From: an uncultured Pelagibacteraceae bacterium
Lineage (GTDB): Bacteria > Pseudomonadota > Alphaproteobacteria > Pelagibacterales > Pelagibacteraceae
NCBI GenBank assembly: GCA_902539165.1
Contig: CACBHY010000001.1
Span: 62,001-126,000, forward strand
Direction of reading: 5' to 3'
Length of the DNA: 64,000 nucleotides
Part shown: one piece after another, positions 53,656 through 63,751 of the stretch
Position numbering within the stretch: the stretch's first letter is position 1
Layout: every line of letters begins with the position of its first letter
Position numbers and translations under genes: made by a program
Notes under the pieces: model-generated
The model's database searches: none
The model's input: only the letters and a program-made list of their open reading frames with translations
Told to the model about the DNA's origin: nothing

Positions 53656-55209
53656 ATGTTAAATAAAAGAGCAGATAAACTAGAATTACTAAGAATTGCA
53701 GAAGCCGTAGCCTTAGAAAAATCAATTGATAAAGAGCTAATTATAAGTTCAATGGAAACGGGTATCGCAAAAGCGGCTAAATTTAAATTTGGTCAAGAAA
53801 ATGAAATTAAAGTTTCAATCAATAGAGATAGTGGAGATATTGAACTTTTTAGAAAATTAATAATTGCCGAAAATCCAGAAAATGCAAATACAGAAATAAA
53901 ATTAGAGGATGCAATTAATTTAAATGAAATTAATAAAGACAAGGCGATTGGTGATGAGGTTCTTCAGCCTTTACCATCTTTTGATTTTGGAAGAATTGCT
54001 GCGCAAACTGCAAAACAAGTTATCAGCTTCAATGTTAGAGAGGCCGAAAGAGAAAGACAATTTAACGATTTTATAGATAAAAAAGATTCAATTTTAAGTG
54101 GTATAGTAAAACGATTAGAATTTGGAAATGTAATTGCTGATTTAGGAAGAACTGAAGCAATCATTCAAAAAAATGAATTAATTCCAAGAGAGAATATTAA
54201 GGCTGGAGATCGTATTAAGGCTTATTGTTATGATGTAAGAAGAGAACCAAGAGGACAACAAATCTTTTTATCAAGAGCTCACCCTAAATTTATGGAAAAA
54301 CTTTTTGTCCAAGAAGTGCCTGAAATTTATGATGGGTTAATAGAAATTAAATCTTCCTCAAGAGATCCTGGAAGTAGAGCAAAAATATGTGTTAAAGCTG
54401 TTGATACTTCACTAGATCCAGTCGGAGCCTGTGTAGGTATGAGAGGATCAAGAGTTCAGGCAGTGGTGAATGAATTGCAGGGTGAAAAAATTGATATTGT
54501 TAATTGGTCAGAGGATCCAGCTATTTTAGTATCAAATGCTTTATCTCCAGCAGAAGTTCAAAGAGTAAATGTTGATGTAGAAAGAAAAAAACTTGATGTA
54601 ATACTTACAGAGGAAAATTTAAGTAAAGCCATTGGTAGAAGAGGTCAAAATGTAAGACTTGCAACAAAGTTATTAAATTATGAAATTAATATAATGACTG
54701 ATGCAGAAGACTCTGAGAGAAGACAGTTAGAATTTAAAGAAAAAACTGAAAATTTTGTAAAAAATTTAGAATTAGACGAGACGCTTGGTCAGTTATTGGT
54801 AGCAGAAGGTTTTTCAACAATTGATGACATCAAAGACAGTTCAGCAGAAAATTTAATGAAGATAGAGGGTATTGAAGAGGATACTGCAAAAGCGCTTATA
54901 GAAAGAGCTCAAGAATTTCATCAAAAGGATCAAGAAGATATATCGACAAGAATTAAAGAATTAGGTCTTGAGGATACTTTAATAAATTTAAAAGGACTTA
55001 CTCCAGGAATGTTGGTTACTCTAGGAGAGCAAAAAATTTTAACATTAGAAGATTTCGCAGATCTAGCATCTGATGAATTAACTGGTGGTTTTGACGTGGT
55101 AAAAGGTGAGAGAGTAAAAATTCAAGGATACCTGGAAGATTTTGCCTTATCAAAAGAAGAGGCAGATGAACTAATTATGTCTGCTAGAAACATTGTTTAT
55201 AAAAATTGA
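53656..55209 (+). CDS. nusA: Transcription termination/antitermination factor NusA
   Basis: S1/KH domains: DPVGACVGMRGSRVQAVVNELQGEKIDIV, AIGRRGQNVRLATKL. Confidence 0.97.
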   Translation: MLNKRADKLELLRIAEAVALEKSIDKELIISSMETGIAKAAKFKFGQENEIKVSINRDSGDIELFRKLIIAENPENANTEIKLEDAINLNEINKDKAIGDEVLQPLPSFDFGRIAAQTAKQVISFNVREAERERQFNDFIDKKDSILSGIVKRLEFGNVIADLGRTEAIIQKNELIPRENIKAGDRIKAYCYDVRREPRGQQIFLSRAHPKFMEKLFVQEVPEIYDGLIEIKSSSRDPGSRAKICVKAVDTSLDPVGACVGMRGSRVQAVVNELQGEKIDIVNWSEDPAILVSNALSPAEVQRVNVDVERKKLDVILTEENLSKAIGRRGQNVRLATKLLNYEINIMTDAEDSERRQLEFKEKTENFVKNLELDETLGQLLVAEGFSTIDDIKDSSAENLMKIEGIEEDTAKALIERAQEFHQKDQEDISTRIKELGLEDTLINLKGLTPGMLVTLGEQKILTLEDFADLASDELTGGFDVVKGERVKIQGYLEDFALSKEEADELIMSARNIVYKN

Positions 55210-55219
55210 TTGATGAGCT

Positions 55220-57439
55220 ATGGAAAAAAAAACAAAATTAACAATATCTGGCTCAGCCAAAAAATCGATCAAACATATCGAGATTGCTAAAACTCAAAGC
55301 AAAAACGCTGTTGTCATAGAAAAGCAAACTGGAAAATTTCCAAATAGAGGGGGTTCTTTTAGACCTTACCCAGGTAAACCAAAACCAACCTCTTCATTTA
55401 ATAGGGGTACTGGAATTAAACCATCTTTTGCACCAAAATCATCCCCTATAACAAATGATTTTGAAAGACGTAAGCTTGCAGAGCAAAGAGCTACAAAGAG
55501 ACTTAAAGGGGATAGTGACGGAAAAGATAAAAAAACTTTAAAGTCAGGAACAAAGAAAAGAGAATTAAAATTAACAGTTTCAAGGGCTCTAAGTGATGAA
55601 ATAGAGGCACGAGAAAGAAGTTTAGCCTCAGTTAAAAGAGCAAGATTAAAAGAGAATAAAAATTTATCTAAGGATCAAAATCAAGAAAGTCTTAAACCAG
55701 TCAAAAGAGATATCAATATTCCAGAAGCTATTACTGTTAGAGAGCTAGCTAATAGAATGGCTGAACAATCCAGCAATGTGATTAAATATTTATTCGGTAT
55801 GGGGGTAACAGTTACAATCAATCAAACACTTGCAGCAGATACAGCTGAGTTTTTAGTTAAAGAGTTTGGACATAATCCTATTAGAGAAGAAAAAGCAGAG
55901 GAAATAATTCAGAAAATAAAAGCAACAAGAGTAGAAAATTTAAAAAATAGACCCCCAATTGTTACAGTGATGGGACACGTTGATCATGGTAAAACATCAG
56001 TCCTTGATGTTTTGAGAAGTGCAAATGTTGTATCAGGAGAATTTGGTGGAATAACTCAACACATCGGGGCCTATCAAATTGAAAGCCAAGATAACAAACT
56101 AACTTTTATTGATACCCCAGGTCATGCAGCTTTTACAGAAATGAGAGCAAGAGGGTCAAAATTAACAGATGTGGTTGTATTAGTAGTTGCCGCAGATGAT
56201 GGTGTGAAGCCCCAAACAATTGAATCAATTAAACATGCAAAAGCAGCAAATGTTCCAATTGTTGTTGCAATTAATAAATGTGATCTTCCAGATGCAGATC
56301 CGCAAAAAATTAAAAATCAATTATTAGAACACGAGTTGGTTGCTGAAGATTTATCAGGCGATACTTTAATGGTAGAGATTTCAGCAAAGACAAAGTTAAA
56401 TTTAGATAAACTAGTTGAATCTATAATTCTTCAAGCTGAAATTTTAGATTTGAAAACTGATTATGAGTCTAAAGCTACAGGAATAGTGTTAGAGTCTAAA
56501 ATAGATGTAGGTCGAGGACCCGTTGCAACAATTATTGTAACCACAGGAACTCTTAAAAAAGGAGATTTTTTTGTAAGTGGATTGAAGTGGGGGAAAGTTA
56601 GAGCAATAATCAATGATAAAGGTAAAAATATTGATGAAGCCTCACCATCTACTCCAGTTGGAATTTTAGGTATTAATGGTGCAGCAAAAGCAGGAGATGA
56701 TTTTATTGTTCTTGAGAGTGAAAAGGAGGCTAAAACATTAAGTGAAAACAGAGCAGAAGAGACAAAGGATGGAAAAAACCCTTTAACATTCGCTACACAA
56801 GAATCTGCATTTTCAGATAAATCTTCAGAGGAATTAAATTTAATTATTAAATCTGATGTACATGGATCTTCTGAAGCAATTAAAAATGCGATTAGTCAAA
56901 TTAAACATGATGAAGTTAAACCTAAAATTATTTTAGCAGATATTGGAATGGTTACAGAAACTGATGTTACTTTAGCAAAAGCATCGAATGCTGTGTTAAT
57001 TGCTTTTAATGTTAAGCCAAGTAAAGAAGCAAAAAAACTTGCTGAAAATGAAAAAATAAAAATTTCTTCATACAACATTATCTATGAAGTACTAGATTAT
57101 ATTAAACAAAAAATGTCGGGACTATTAACCCCAGATGTTCAAGAAACTATAACTGGATCAGCGCAAATTTTAGAAATTTTTAAAGTCTCTGGAGCGGGTA
57201 AAGTTGCAGGTTCAAAAATCACCGAAGGAGAAATTACTAGTACCTCAGATGTTAGAATTATTAGAGATGGAGCTATCATTTATACTGGAAAAGTTGGAAC
57301 TATTTTTAGAGAAAAAAACCAAGTAAAACAGGTTAGTGATGGACAAGAATGTGGAATAACAGTTAAAGATTATATGGATTTCCAAAAAAATGACACAATA
57401 GAAGCTTTTAGTGTTACATCAACAGAGAGGTCAATTTAA
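55220..57439 (+). CDS. infB: Translation initiation factor IF-2
   Basis: [44 protein letters not shown]. Confidence 0.97.
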   Translation: MEKKTKLTISGSAKKSIKHIEIAKTQSKNAVVIEKQTGKFPNRGGSFRPYPGKPKPTSSFNRGTGIKPSFAPKSSPITNDFERRKLAEQRATKRLKGDSDGKDKKTLKSGTKKRELKLTVSRALSDEIEARERSLASVKRARLKENKNLSKDQNQESLKPVKRDINIPEAITVRELANRMAEQSSNVIKYLFGMGVTVTINQTLAADTAEFLVKEFGHNPIREEKAEEIIQKIKATRVENLKNRPPIVTVMGHVDHGKTSVLDVLRSANVVSGEFGGITQHIGAYQIESQDNKLTFIDTPGHAAFTEMRARGSKLTDVVVLVVAADDGVKPQTIESIKHAKAANVPIVVAINKCDLPDADPQKIKNQLLEHELVAEDLSGDTLMVEISAKTKLNLDKLVESIILQAEILDLKTDYESKATGIVLESKIDVGRGPVATIIVTTGTLKKGDFFVSGLKWGKVRAIINDKGKNIDEASPSTPVGILGINGAAKAGDDFIVLESEKEAKTLSENRAEETKDGKNPLTFATQESAFSDKSSEELNLIIKSDVHGSSEAIKNAISQIKHDEVKPKIILADIGMVTETDVTLAKASNAVLIAFNVKPSKEAKKLAENEKIKISSYNIIYEVLDYIKQKMSGLLTPDVQETITGSAQILEIFKVSGAGKVAGSKITEGEITSTSDVRIIRDGAIIYTGKVGTIFREKNQVKQVSDGQECGITVKDYMDFQKNDTIEAFSVTSTERSI

Positions 57440-57807
57440 TGGCAGATAGAATAGGAAAACCAATTTCACAAAGACAGCTTCGAGTTGGAGAAATGATCAA
57501 ACAGTCTTTAAGCATGATTTTTATAAGAAATGAGGCTAAGGTCCCCAATTTAGAAACAAACACGATAACGGTTACTGAGGTTAGAATGAGTCCAGATTTA
57601 AAAATTGCTAAAGCATATGTACTTCCATTAGGAGGAAAAGATGCTGAAGAGACAATAAATACATTAAAAGAGTACTCATTTTTAATAAGAAAAATTTTAT
57701 CACAGAAAGTGGTTATGAAATTTTTACCAAAATTACTTTTTAGAAAAGATGAGTCTTTTGAGTATGCGGAAAAAATAGAAAACTTAATAAAACAAACAAA
57801 TAAATAA
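57439..57807 (+). CDS. rbfA: Ribosome-binding factor A
   Basis: QRQLRVGEMIKQSLSMIF, VTEVRMSPDLKIAKAYVLPL. Confidence 0.93.
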   Translation: MADRIGKPISQRQLRVGEMIKQSLSMIFIRNEAKVPNLETNTITVTEVRMSPDLKIAKAYVLPLGGKDAEETINTLKEYSFLIRKILSQKVVMKFLPKLLFRKDESFEYAEKIENLIKQTNK

Positions 57808-57820
57808 GGAAAAACGAGGC

Positions 57821-58069
57821 ATGAACAAAAAGGCACAAGAATTAGCAATGCATGATAAAGATACTGGATCATCTGAGATACAGATTGCTTTGTTAACAGA
57901 GAAAATTGAAACTCTCTCTAAACATATAAAGCAATTCAAAAAAGACAAACATTCGTCTGTTGGATTGTTGAGAGCAGTCAATAGAAGAAAGAAATTGTTA
58001 GAATACTTAAAGAAAACAAAAATGGATTCTTACAAAAATGTACTGTCGAAATTGAATTTAAGAAAATAG
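57821..58069 (+). CDS. rpsO: 30S ribosomal protein S15 (short N-terminus)
   Basis: KDTGSSEIQIALLTEKIETLSKHIKQFKKDKHSSVGLLRAVNRRKKLLEYLKK. Confidence 0.94.
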   Translation: MNKKAQELAMHDKDTGSSEIQIALLTEKIETLSKHIKQFKKDKHSSVGLLRAVNRRKKLLEYLKKTKMDSYKNVLSKLNLRK

Positions 58070-58121
58070 AAGTCAAGATAGATAGAATGGAACGAAACGA
58101 ACGAAACGAAATGGAAATGAA

Positions 58122-60194
58122 ATGTTTAAAGTACACAAGAAGGAAATAGAAGTAGCAGGAAAGAAAATAAGTTTAGAAACTGGTAAAGTAGCAAGACAAG
58201 CAGACGGAGCAATTATCGCAACATGTGGTGAAACAGTTATTCTAGCAACAGTCGTTGGAGCAAAGAAAGTAAATCCAGATATGGATTATTTCCCTTTATC
58301 AGTCAACTATCAAGAAAAATATTATGCAGGTGGAAAGATCCCTGGTGGATATTTTAAAAGAGAAGCAAGACCAACTGAAAGTGAAACATTAATCTCTAGA
58401 TTAATTGATAGACCAATCAGACCTTTGTTTCCTGATGAATTTAAAAATGAAGTACAGTTGTTGCCAACGGTAATTTCTTACGACAAAGAAAACCAACCAG
58501 ATATTCTAGCAATCACTGCTTCGTCAGCAGCGTTAGCTATTTCAGGAATGCCATTTATGGGTCCTGTAGGTGCCTCTAGAGTGGGCTATATTGATGGTAA
58601 GTATATTCTTAACCCATCAAAAGAAGAGTTGGAAAATTCAAGTTTAGATTTAGTTGTGGCAGGCACTAAAGATGCAGTGCTTATGGTTGAGTCTGAAACA
58701 TCAGGTTTATCTGAGGAAGTAATGTTAGCAGCAGTTAAATTTGGTCACGAGGGATTTGTTCCAGTAATTGAAATGATTGAGGAACTTGCAAAAGAATGTA
58801 GAAAACCTGAGTGGACTGTTGAGAAGAAAGATTTATCTGAAGTTAAACAAAAACTTGAGGAAACTTTTACAGAAGATTTAACAAAAGCTTTTGCTACAAG
58901 AGATAAACAAGATAGATCAAATCAGATTTCAGAAATTACTGATAAAGCTAAAAAGCTATTTGAAGAAAACGAAAATTATTCTGATCTTGATGTTAATTCA
59001 CAGCTGAAAAATCTAGAGAAGAAAATTGTTAGAACTGATATTCTTAAAAATAAAAACAGAATTGATGGTAGAGGATTATCTGATGTAAGACCTATCGAAT
59101 GTGAAGTTGGTGTTTTACCAAGAACTCACGGTTCTGCTTTGTTTACTAGAGGAGAAACACAAGCAATTGTTGTAACCACTTTAGGTACATCTGATGATGA
59201 ACAAAGGATTGAAAGTCTAGATGGTCTTCAAAGAGAACGATTTATGCTTCACTATAATTTTCCTCCTTTTTCAGTCGGTGAAACTGGAAGAATTGGAACT
59301 GGTAGACGTGAAATTGGTCATGGAAAACTTGCTTGGAGAGCGATCAACTCTTCATTACCTTCAAAAGAGGCATTTCCATACACTTTTAGAATAGTATCAG
59401 AGATTACTGAGTCTAATGGTTCATCTTCAATGGCTACTGTTTGTGGAGCATCTTTAGCATTAATGGATGCAGGTGTTCCGATAAAAGAACCAGTTGCAGG
59501 TATTGCAATGGGTTTAATTAAAGAAGGAGATGATTTTAGTGTCTTATCAGATATTTTAGGTGATGAAGATCACTTAGGGGATATGGACTTTAAAGTTGCT
59601 GGAACTAAAGATGGAATTACTTCACTTCAAATGGATATCAAAATTACTGGTATCACTTTTGAAATCATGGAGCAGGCTTTAAAGCAGGCTAAAGATGGAA
59701 GAATTCATATTTTAGGTGAGATGAATAAGGCCTTAGGCGAATCTAGATCTGATGTTGGAAAACACACTCCAAAAATGGAACAAGTAACTGTTGATAAAAA
59801 AGACATTGCTGCTGTAATTGGAAAAGGTGGAGCAACTATTAGAGAGATCGTTGAAAAATCAGGTGCAAAAGTAGATGTAAATGATGAAGGAGTTGTAACG
59901 GTTGCTGCTCCTGATGAGGTGTCTAGAAACATCGCTATGCAAATGATCAAAGATATTACTGCAAAAGCTGAAATGAATAAAATTTATTCAGGAAAAGTTA
60001 TGAAAATCATGGAGTTTGGTGCATTTGTTAATTTCTTAGGAAAACAAGATGGACTTGTTCATATTTCAGAACTAGCAGATAAAAGAGTTGCAAAAGTTAC
60101 TGACGTTGTCAAAGAAGGCGACGAAGTAAAAGTTAAAGTAATTGGTTTTGATAGAGGTAAAGTTAAACTTTCTATGAAACAAGCTGCCGAATAA
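58122..60194 (+). CDS. pnp: Polyribonucleotide nucleotidyltransferase (PNPase)
   Basis: [24 protein letters not shown] domain [15 protein letters not shown]1 domain. Confidence 0.97.
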   Translation: MFKVHKKEIEVAGKKISLETGKVARQADGAIIATCGETVILATVVGAKKVNPDMDYFPLSVNYQEKYYAGGKIPGGYFKREARPTESETLISRLIDRPIRPLFPDEFKNEVQLLPTVISYDKENQPDILAITASSAALAISGMPFMGPVGASRVGYIDGKYILNPSKEELENSSLDLVVAGTKDAVLMVESETSGLSEEVMLAAVKFGHEGFVPVIEMIEELAKECRKPEWTVEKKDLSEVKQKLEETFTEDLTKAFATRDKQDRSNQISEITDKAKKLFEENENYSDLDVNSQLKNLEKKIVRTDILKNKNRIDGRGLSDVRPIECEVGVLPRTHGSALFTRGETQAIVVTTLGTSDDEQRIESLDGLQRERFMLHYNFPPFSVGETGRIGTGRREIGHGKLAWRAINSSLPSKEAFPYTFRIVSEITESNGSSSMATVCGASLALMDAGVPIKEPVAGIAMGLIKEGDDFSVLSDILGDEDHLGDMDFKVAGTKDGITSLQMDIKITGITFEIMEQALKQAKDGRIHILGEMNKALGESRSDVGKHTPKMEQVTVDKKDIAAVIGKGGATIREIVEKSGAKVDVNDEGVVTVAAPDEVSRNIAMQMIKDITAKAEMNKIYSGKVMKIMEFGAFVNFLGKQDGLVHISELADKRVAKVTDVVKEGDEVKVKVIGFDRGKVKLSMKQAAE

Positions 60195-60218
60195 TTAATA
60201 ATTTAAATTAAAATTCTA

Positions 60219-60251
60219 ACCCCTGGAATGAAAGCTCCGGGGGGTTTTTTT
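60219..60251 (+). terminator. Rho-independent terminator downstream of pnp
   Basis: ACCCCTGGAATGAAAGCTCCGGGGGGT followed by TTTTTT. Confidence 0.85.
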
Positions 60252-60253
60252 GT

Positions 60254-60279
60254 GGGGCATTCGGTAACAGAACGTCTCT
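60254..60279 (+). repeat. 26-nt hairpin element copy A: GGGGCATTCGGTAACAGAACGTCTCT
   Basis: 20/26 identical to copy B at 60569-60594; stem GGGGC/GUCUC uses G-U wobbles. Confidence 0.7.
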
Positions 60280-60344
60280 GTGACAATCATTTATAAGTTT
60301 AATTTTTAACGAGTGCTAATTAAAACAACAACAAAAGGAAAAAT

Positions 60345-60551
60345 ATGAAAAAATTTTTAATTTTATCAATATTAATACTTTTTTCTAACTCAGCATACGC
60401 TGGTTCATGTCCAATGATGGTCAAAAATTTGGATAGCAAAATTGAAGAAATTCAAAAAATGCGAGATGCGGGAATGAAGGCTCACGAAGCTGGAGATCAT
60501 GCAAAATCTGAAGAATTATTGAATAAAGCTTTAGAGTTAATTAAAAGTTAA
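60345..60551 (+). CDS. Small secreted protein, 68 aa, unknown function
   Basis: Signal peptide MKKFLILSILILFSNSAYAGS followed by a short helical, charged mature segment with SCPMM. Confidence 0.75.
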   Translation: MKKFLILSILILFSNSAYAGSCPMMVKNLDSKIEEIQKMRDAGMKAHEAGDHAKSEELLNKALELIKS

Positions 60552-60568
60552 TAAAAAAAAATAATTAA

Positions 60569-60594
60569 GGGGCACCTGGCAACAGAACGCCCCT
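60569..60594 (+). repeat. 26-nt hairpin element copy B: GGGGCACCTGGCAACAGAACGCCCCT
   Basis: Stem AGGGGC/GCCCCT (with A60568); all six differences from copy A are C/T transitions. Confidence 0.7.
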
Positions 60595-60622
60595 AATATT
60601 TTTAACTAAATTTAACTATATT

Positions 60623-61408
60623 TTAGCTAATATTCTTAGGATCTGGCATCCCAACCTTATTATATCCAGCATCTACATAGTGAATTTCACCAGTGACACC
60701 GTTTGCAAGGTCACTTAGTAGATATAATGCCGAATTTCCAACATCATGGATATCAACGTTTCTTTTGAGTAATGAATGATCTTCATTCCATTTATATAAG
60801 AATTTTGCGTCTCCAATTGCTGAAGCTGCTAAAGTTTTAATAGGTCCTGCACTTATGGCGTTTACTCTCATACCTCTAGCACCTAAATCTCTTGCTAAAT
60901 ACTTAACACTAGATTCTAGTGCAGCTTTGCAAACACCCATTACATTATAATTTGGAATAGCTTTATTCGCTTCATAACTTAATGTGATTAAGCTTCCACC
61001 CTCCTTCATTACTTTAGATGCCTCTTTTGCAACTTCCGTAAATGAAAAACATGAAATTAACATACTTCTTAAAAAGTTTTCTCTAGTTGTATTTAAATAT
61101 TCACCAGATAATTCTGATTTATCAGAAAATGCAATTGCATGAACTACAAAATCAATTTCACCCCATTGCGATTTAATATCTTCAAATAATCTTGTTACAT
61201 CTTCTTTTTTTTCTACATCACAACTAAATGTAACTTTTGAATTTAATTTTTCTGCTAAAGGAATAACTCTTTTCTTTAAAGCATCACCCAAATATGTAAA
61301 TGCAAGTTCAGCTCCAGCTTCAGCAAGTTTTTGTGAAATACCCCAAGCAATAGATCTTTCATTGGCAACACCCATTACCAATCCTTTCTTACCTTTCATC
61401 AAACTCAT
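60623..61408 (-). CDS. fabI: Enoyl-[ACP] reductase FabI
   Basis: GKKGLVMGVANERSIAWGISQKLAEAGAELAFTYLG; LSYEANKAIPNYNVMGVCKAALE. Confidence 0.96.
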   Translation of the reverse strand: MSLMKGKKGLVMGVANERSIAWGISQKLAEAGAELAFTYLGDALKKRVIPLAEKLNSKVTFSCDVEKKEDVTRLFEDIKSQWGEIDFVVHAIAFSDKSELSGEYLNTTRENFLRSMLISCFSFTEVAKEASKVMKEGGSLITLSYEANKAIPNYNVMGVCKAALESSVKYLARDLGARGMRVNAISAGPIKTLAASAIGDAKFLYKWNEDHSLLKRNVDIHDVGNSALYLLSDLANGVTGEIHYVDAGYNKVGMPDPKNIS

Positions 61409-61410
61409 GT

Positions 61411-62622
61411 TTATACTTTCTCAAAAATTAAAGCAGCATTAGTTCCACCGAAACCAAAACTATTAGACATCACTGTATTTAAAGTCGCTCCTGTCTCGGT
61501 TTTAGCAACTATAGGAAACTTTTTAGCCTCTTCATCCATTTCACTAATGTTAGCGGAACCTGCTATGAAATTATTTTTCATCATAATCAAACAATAGATC
61601 GCTTCATGAACTGATGCAGCTCCTAAGGGATGTCCTGATAGTGATTTAGTTGAACTAATTTTTGGAATATCATCTTCAAAAGTATTTTTAATTGCATTTA
61701 GCTCTGTGATATCTCCAACTGGAGTAGAAGTTCCATGAGTATTTATATAATCAATTTTATTTTTAGAGGTTGCCATAGCCATCTTCATACAACGCACTGC
61801 CCCTTCTCCTGATGGAGCTACCATATCGTATCCATCTGAAGTTGCTCCATAACCAGTTAATTCCGCGTATATTTTAGCCCCTCTTGCTTTAGCATGTTCG
61901 TATTCTTCAAGTACTAACACCCCTCCACCACCTGCAATTACAAAACCATCTCTAGTTTTGTCATAAGCTCTTGATGCGGTCTCTGGGGTATCATTATACT
62001 TCGATGTTAAAGCAGTCATGGCGTCAAACATTGCAGTCATTGCCCAGTGAACTTCTTCACTCCCGCCTGCAAAAACAATATCTTGCTTACCCATTTGAAT
62101 TAGTTCCATCGAGTTTCCAATACAGTGTCCACTTGTTGAACAAGCTGAACTCATTGTGTAGTTAGTACCTTTAATTTTAAACGGAACGGCAAGAGTAGCT
62201 GAAGCTGTACTGGCCATTGTTCTTGGAACAATAAACGGTCCCATTAGTTTTGGAGTTTTGGCTCTAGTTTTATCGGCTGCTAAGATAACGTTTTCAATTG
62301 AGGGTCCACCAGAACCCATCACTATCCCAGTTTTAAAGTTACTAACTTCACTTTCTTCCAATCCAGAGTCTTCGATTGCCTCTTTCATTGCTATATAGTT
62401 GTAAGCAGAGCCTGAACCCATAAATCTAATTGTTTTTCTATCAATATGATCCTCAAGTTTTATATTTGGTTTTCCATGAACATGGCATTTAAGATTATGT
62501 TCTTTATATTCCTCTGCATAAGAAATTCCTGATTTCGAATTTACTAAAGATTGATGTACTTCTTCTTGATTATTGCCTAAACACGAAACAACTCCTAAAC
62601 CTGTAATAACTACTCTTCTCAT
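61411..62622 (-). CDS. fabB: Beta-ketoacyl-[ACP] synthase I FabB
   Basis: [63 protein letters not shown]. Confidence 0.96.
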   Translation of the reverse strand: MRRVVITGLGVVSCLGNNQEEVHQSLVNSKSGISYAEEYKEHNLKCHVHGKPNIKLEDHIDRKTIRFMGSGSAYNYIAMKEAIEDSGLEESEVSNFKTGIVMGSGGPSIENVILAADKTRAKTPKLMGPFIVPRTMASTASATLAVPFKIKGTNYTMSSACSTSGHCIGNSMELIQMGKQDIVFAGGSEEVHWAMTAMFDAMTALTSKYNDTPETASRAYDKTRDGFVIAGGGGVLVLEEYEHAKARGAKIYAELTGYGATSDGYDMVAPSGEGAVRCMKMAMATSKNKIDYINTHGTSTPVGDITELNAIKNTFEDDIPKISSTKSLSGHPLGAASVHEAIYCLIMMKNNFIAGSANISEMDEEAKKFPIVAKTETGATLNTVMSNSFGFGGTNAALIFEKV

Positions 62623-63122
62623 TATTTAAATAATCCTACTTTTAAGCTATCTGCTGAATATATTTTTTTATCATCTGCGAAAACGAAACCATTTGCAAGT
62701 CCTACAGTTGTTCCCCCTGGGGACATAATTTTCTTCATATCAATCTTATACGTTACTAACTTAACATTTTTCAAAACTTCACCTGTGAATTTTACAGTTC
62801 CAACTCCTAGTGCTCTACCCTTACCAGGGTTTCCAAGCCAACCAAGGTAAAAACCGACTAACTGCCACATAGCATCCAACCCTAAACAACCAGGCATAAC
62901 AGGATCTGATTTAAAATGACAATCAAAGAACCAAAGATTGTCTTTAATGTCTAATTCAGCTTTTAAGGATCCCTTATTAAAAGTCCCAGTATTGTCGTTA
63001 ATCTCAGTTATTCTATCAAACATTAGCATTGGAGGAAGGGGTAATTTAGCATTACCAGGCCCAAAAAGTTCACCATTTCCACAAGTAATTAGGTCATCGT
63101 AGCTATAGGAGTTTTTTTTCAT
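62622..63122 (-). CDS. fabA: 3-hydroxydecanoyl-[ACP] dehydratase/isomerase FabA
   Basis: [38 protein letters not shown]. Confidence 0.96.
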   Translation of the reverse strand: MKKNSYSYDDLITCGNGELFGPGNAKLPLPPMLMFDRITEINDNTGTFNKGSLKAELDIKDNLWFFDCHFKSDPVMPGCLGLDAMWQLVGFYLGWLGNPGKGRALGVGTVKFTGEVLKNVKLVTYKIDMKKIMSPGGTTVGLANGFVFADDKKIYSADSLKVGLFK

Positions 63123-63193
63123 AAAAATTGAATTCCCTTATTACTTGATTTAATGATAATATAATATAATAAAACAGTATATATTGTTCTTAG

Positions 63194-63210
63194 TTTAGAA
63201 TTGTTATAAA
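63194..63210. promoter_or_regulatory. Candidate Irr/ICE-box operator TTTAGAATTGTTATAAA
   Basis: 13/14 match to dyad TTTAGAA-N3-TTCTAAA; 5 nt before the irr ATG. Confidence 0.5.
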
Positions 63211-63215
63211 AAACT

Positions 63216-63644
63216 ATGTTAAAAAACATGAATTTTATTGAAAAATTGCGAGAAACTGGGCTTAGACCTACAAAGCAAAGGGTTAAAATCTGTGAGATTT
63301 TGTTCAATAGAGAAAAAACATTTCATTTTACAATTAATGATCTTGCAAAAAAAATATCTGAAGAGCTAAACGAAAAAATATCTCTTGCAACAGTTTATAA
63401 CACTGTCCATGCATTACAAAAAAAAGGATATTTGAAAGAAATATCAATCAACTCTGATAAAAGTTATTTTGATACAAATACTTCTGTCCATCACCATTTT
63501 TACGATGAAGATACTCAGCAATTAATTGACTGTGATGAAAACGAGATAGGAACAGTCAATGTTAAAAAAAATATAACTGGAAAAAAAATTAATTCAGTGG
63601 AAGTTCTGGTTAGAGTTGCGAGTGATAATCAAAATCAAAATTAA
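63216..63644 (+). CDS. irr: Fur-family iron response regulator Irr
   Basis: LRPTKQRVKICEILFNREKTFHFT, LATVYNTVHALQKKGYLKEI, HHHFYDEDT; adjacent to fabA-fabB-fabI. Confidence 0.88.
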   Translation: MLKNMNFIEKLRETGLRPTKQRVKICEILFNREKTFHFTINDLAKKISEELNEKISLATVYNTVHALQKKGYLKEISINSDKSYFDTNTSVHHHFYDEDTQQLIDCDENEIGTVNVKKNITGKKINSVEVLVRVASDNQNQN

Positions 63645-63673
63645 TTTAATATTATCAGTAACTTAAATTATAT

Positions 63674-63690
63674 ATTATAATTATTCTAAA
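63674..63690. promoter_or_regulatory. Candidate second ICE box ATTATAATTATTCTAAA upstream of rubrerythrin
   Basis: 12/14 match to TTTAGAA-N3-TTCTAAA; 3 nt upstream of the TTGACA -35 box at 63694-63699. Confidence 0.4.
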
Positions 63691-63751
63691 CTGTTGACAA
63701 TCAATTTAAAACTATTATATGGTTAGCAATCATTAAACTAAGGAGAACATA

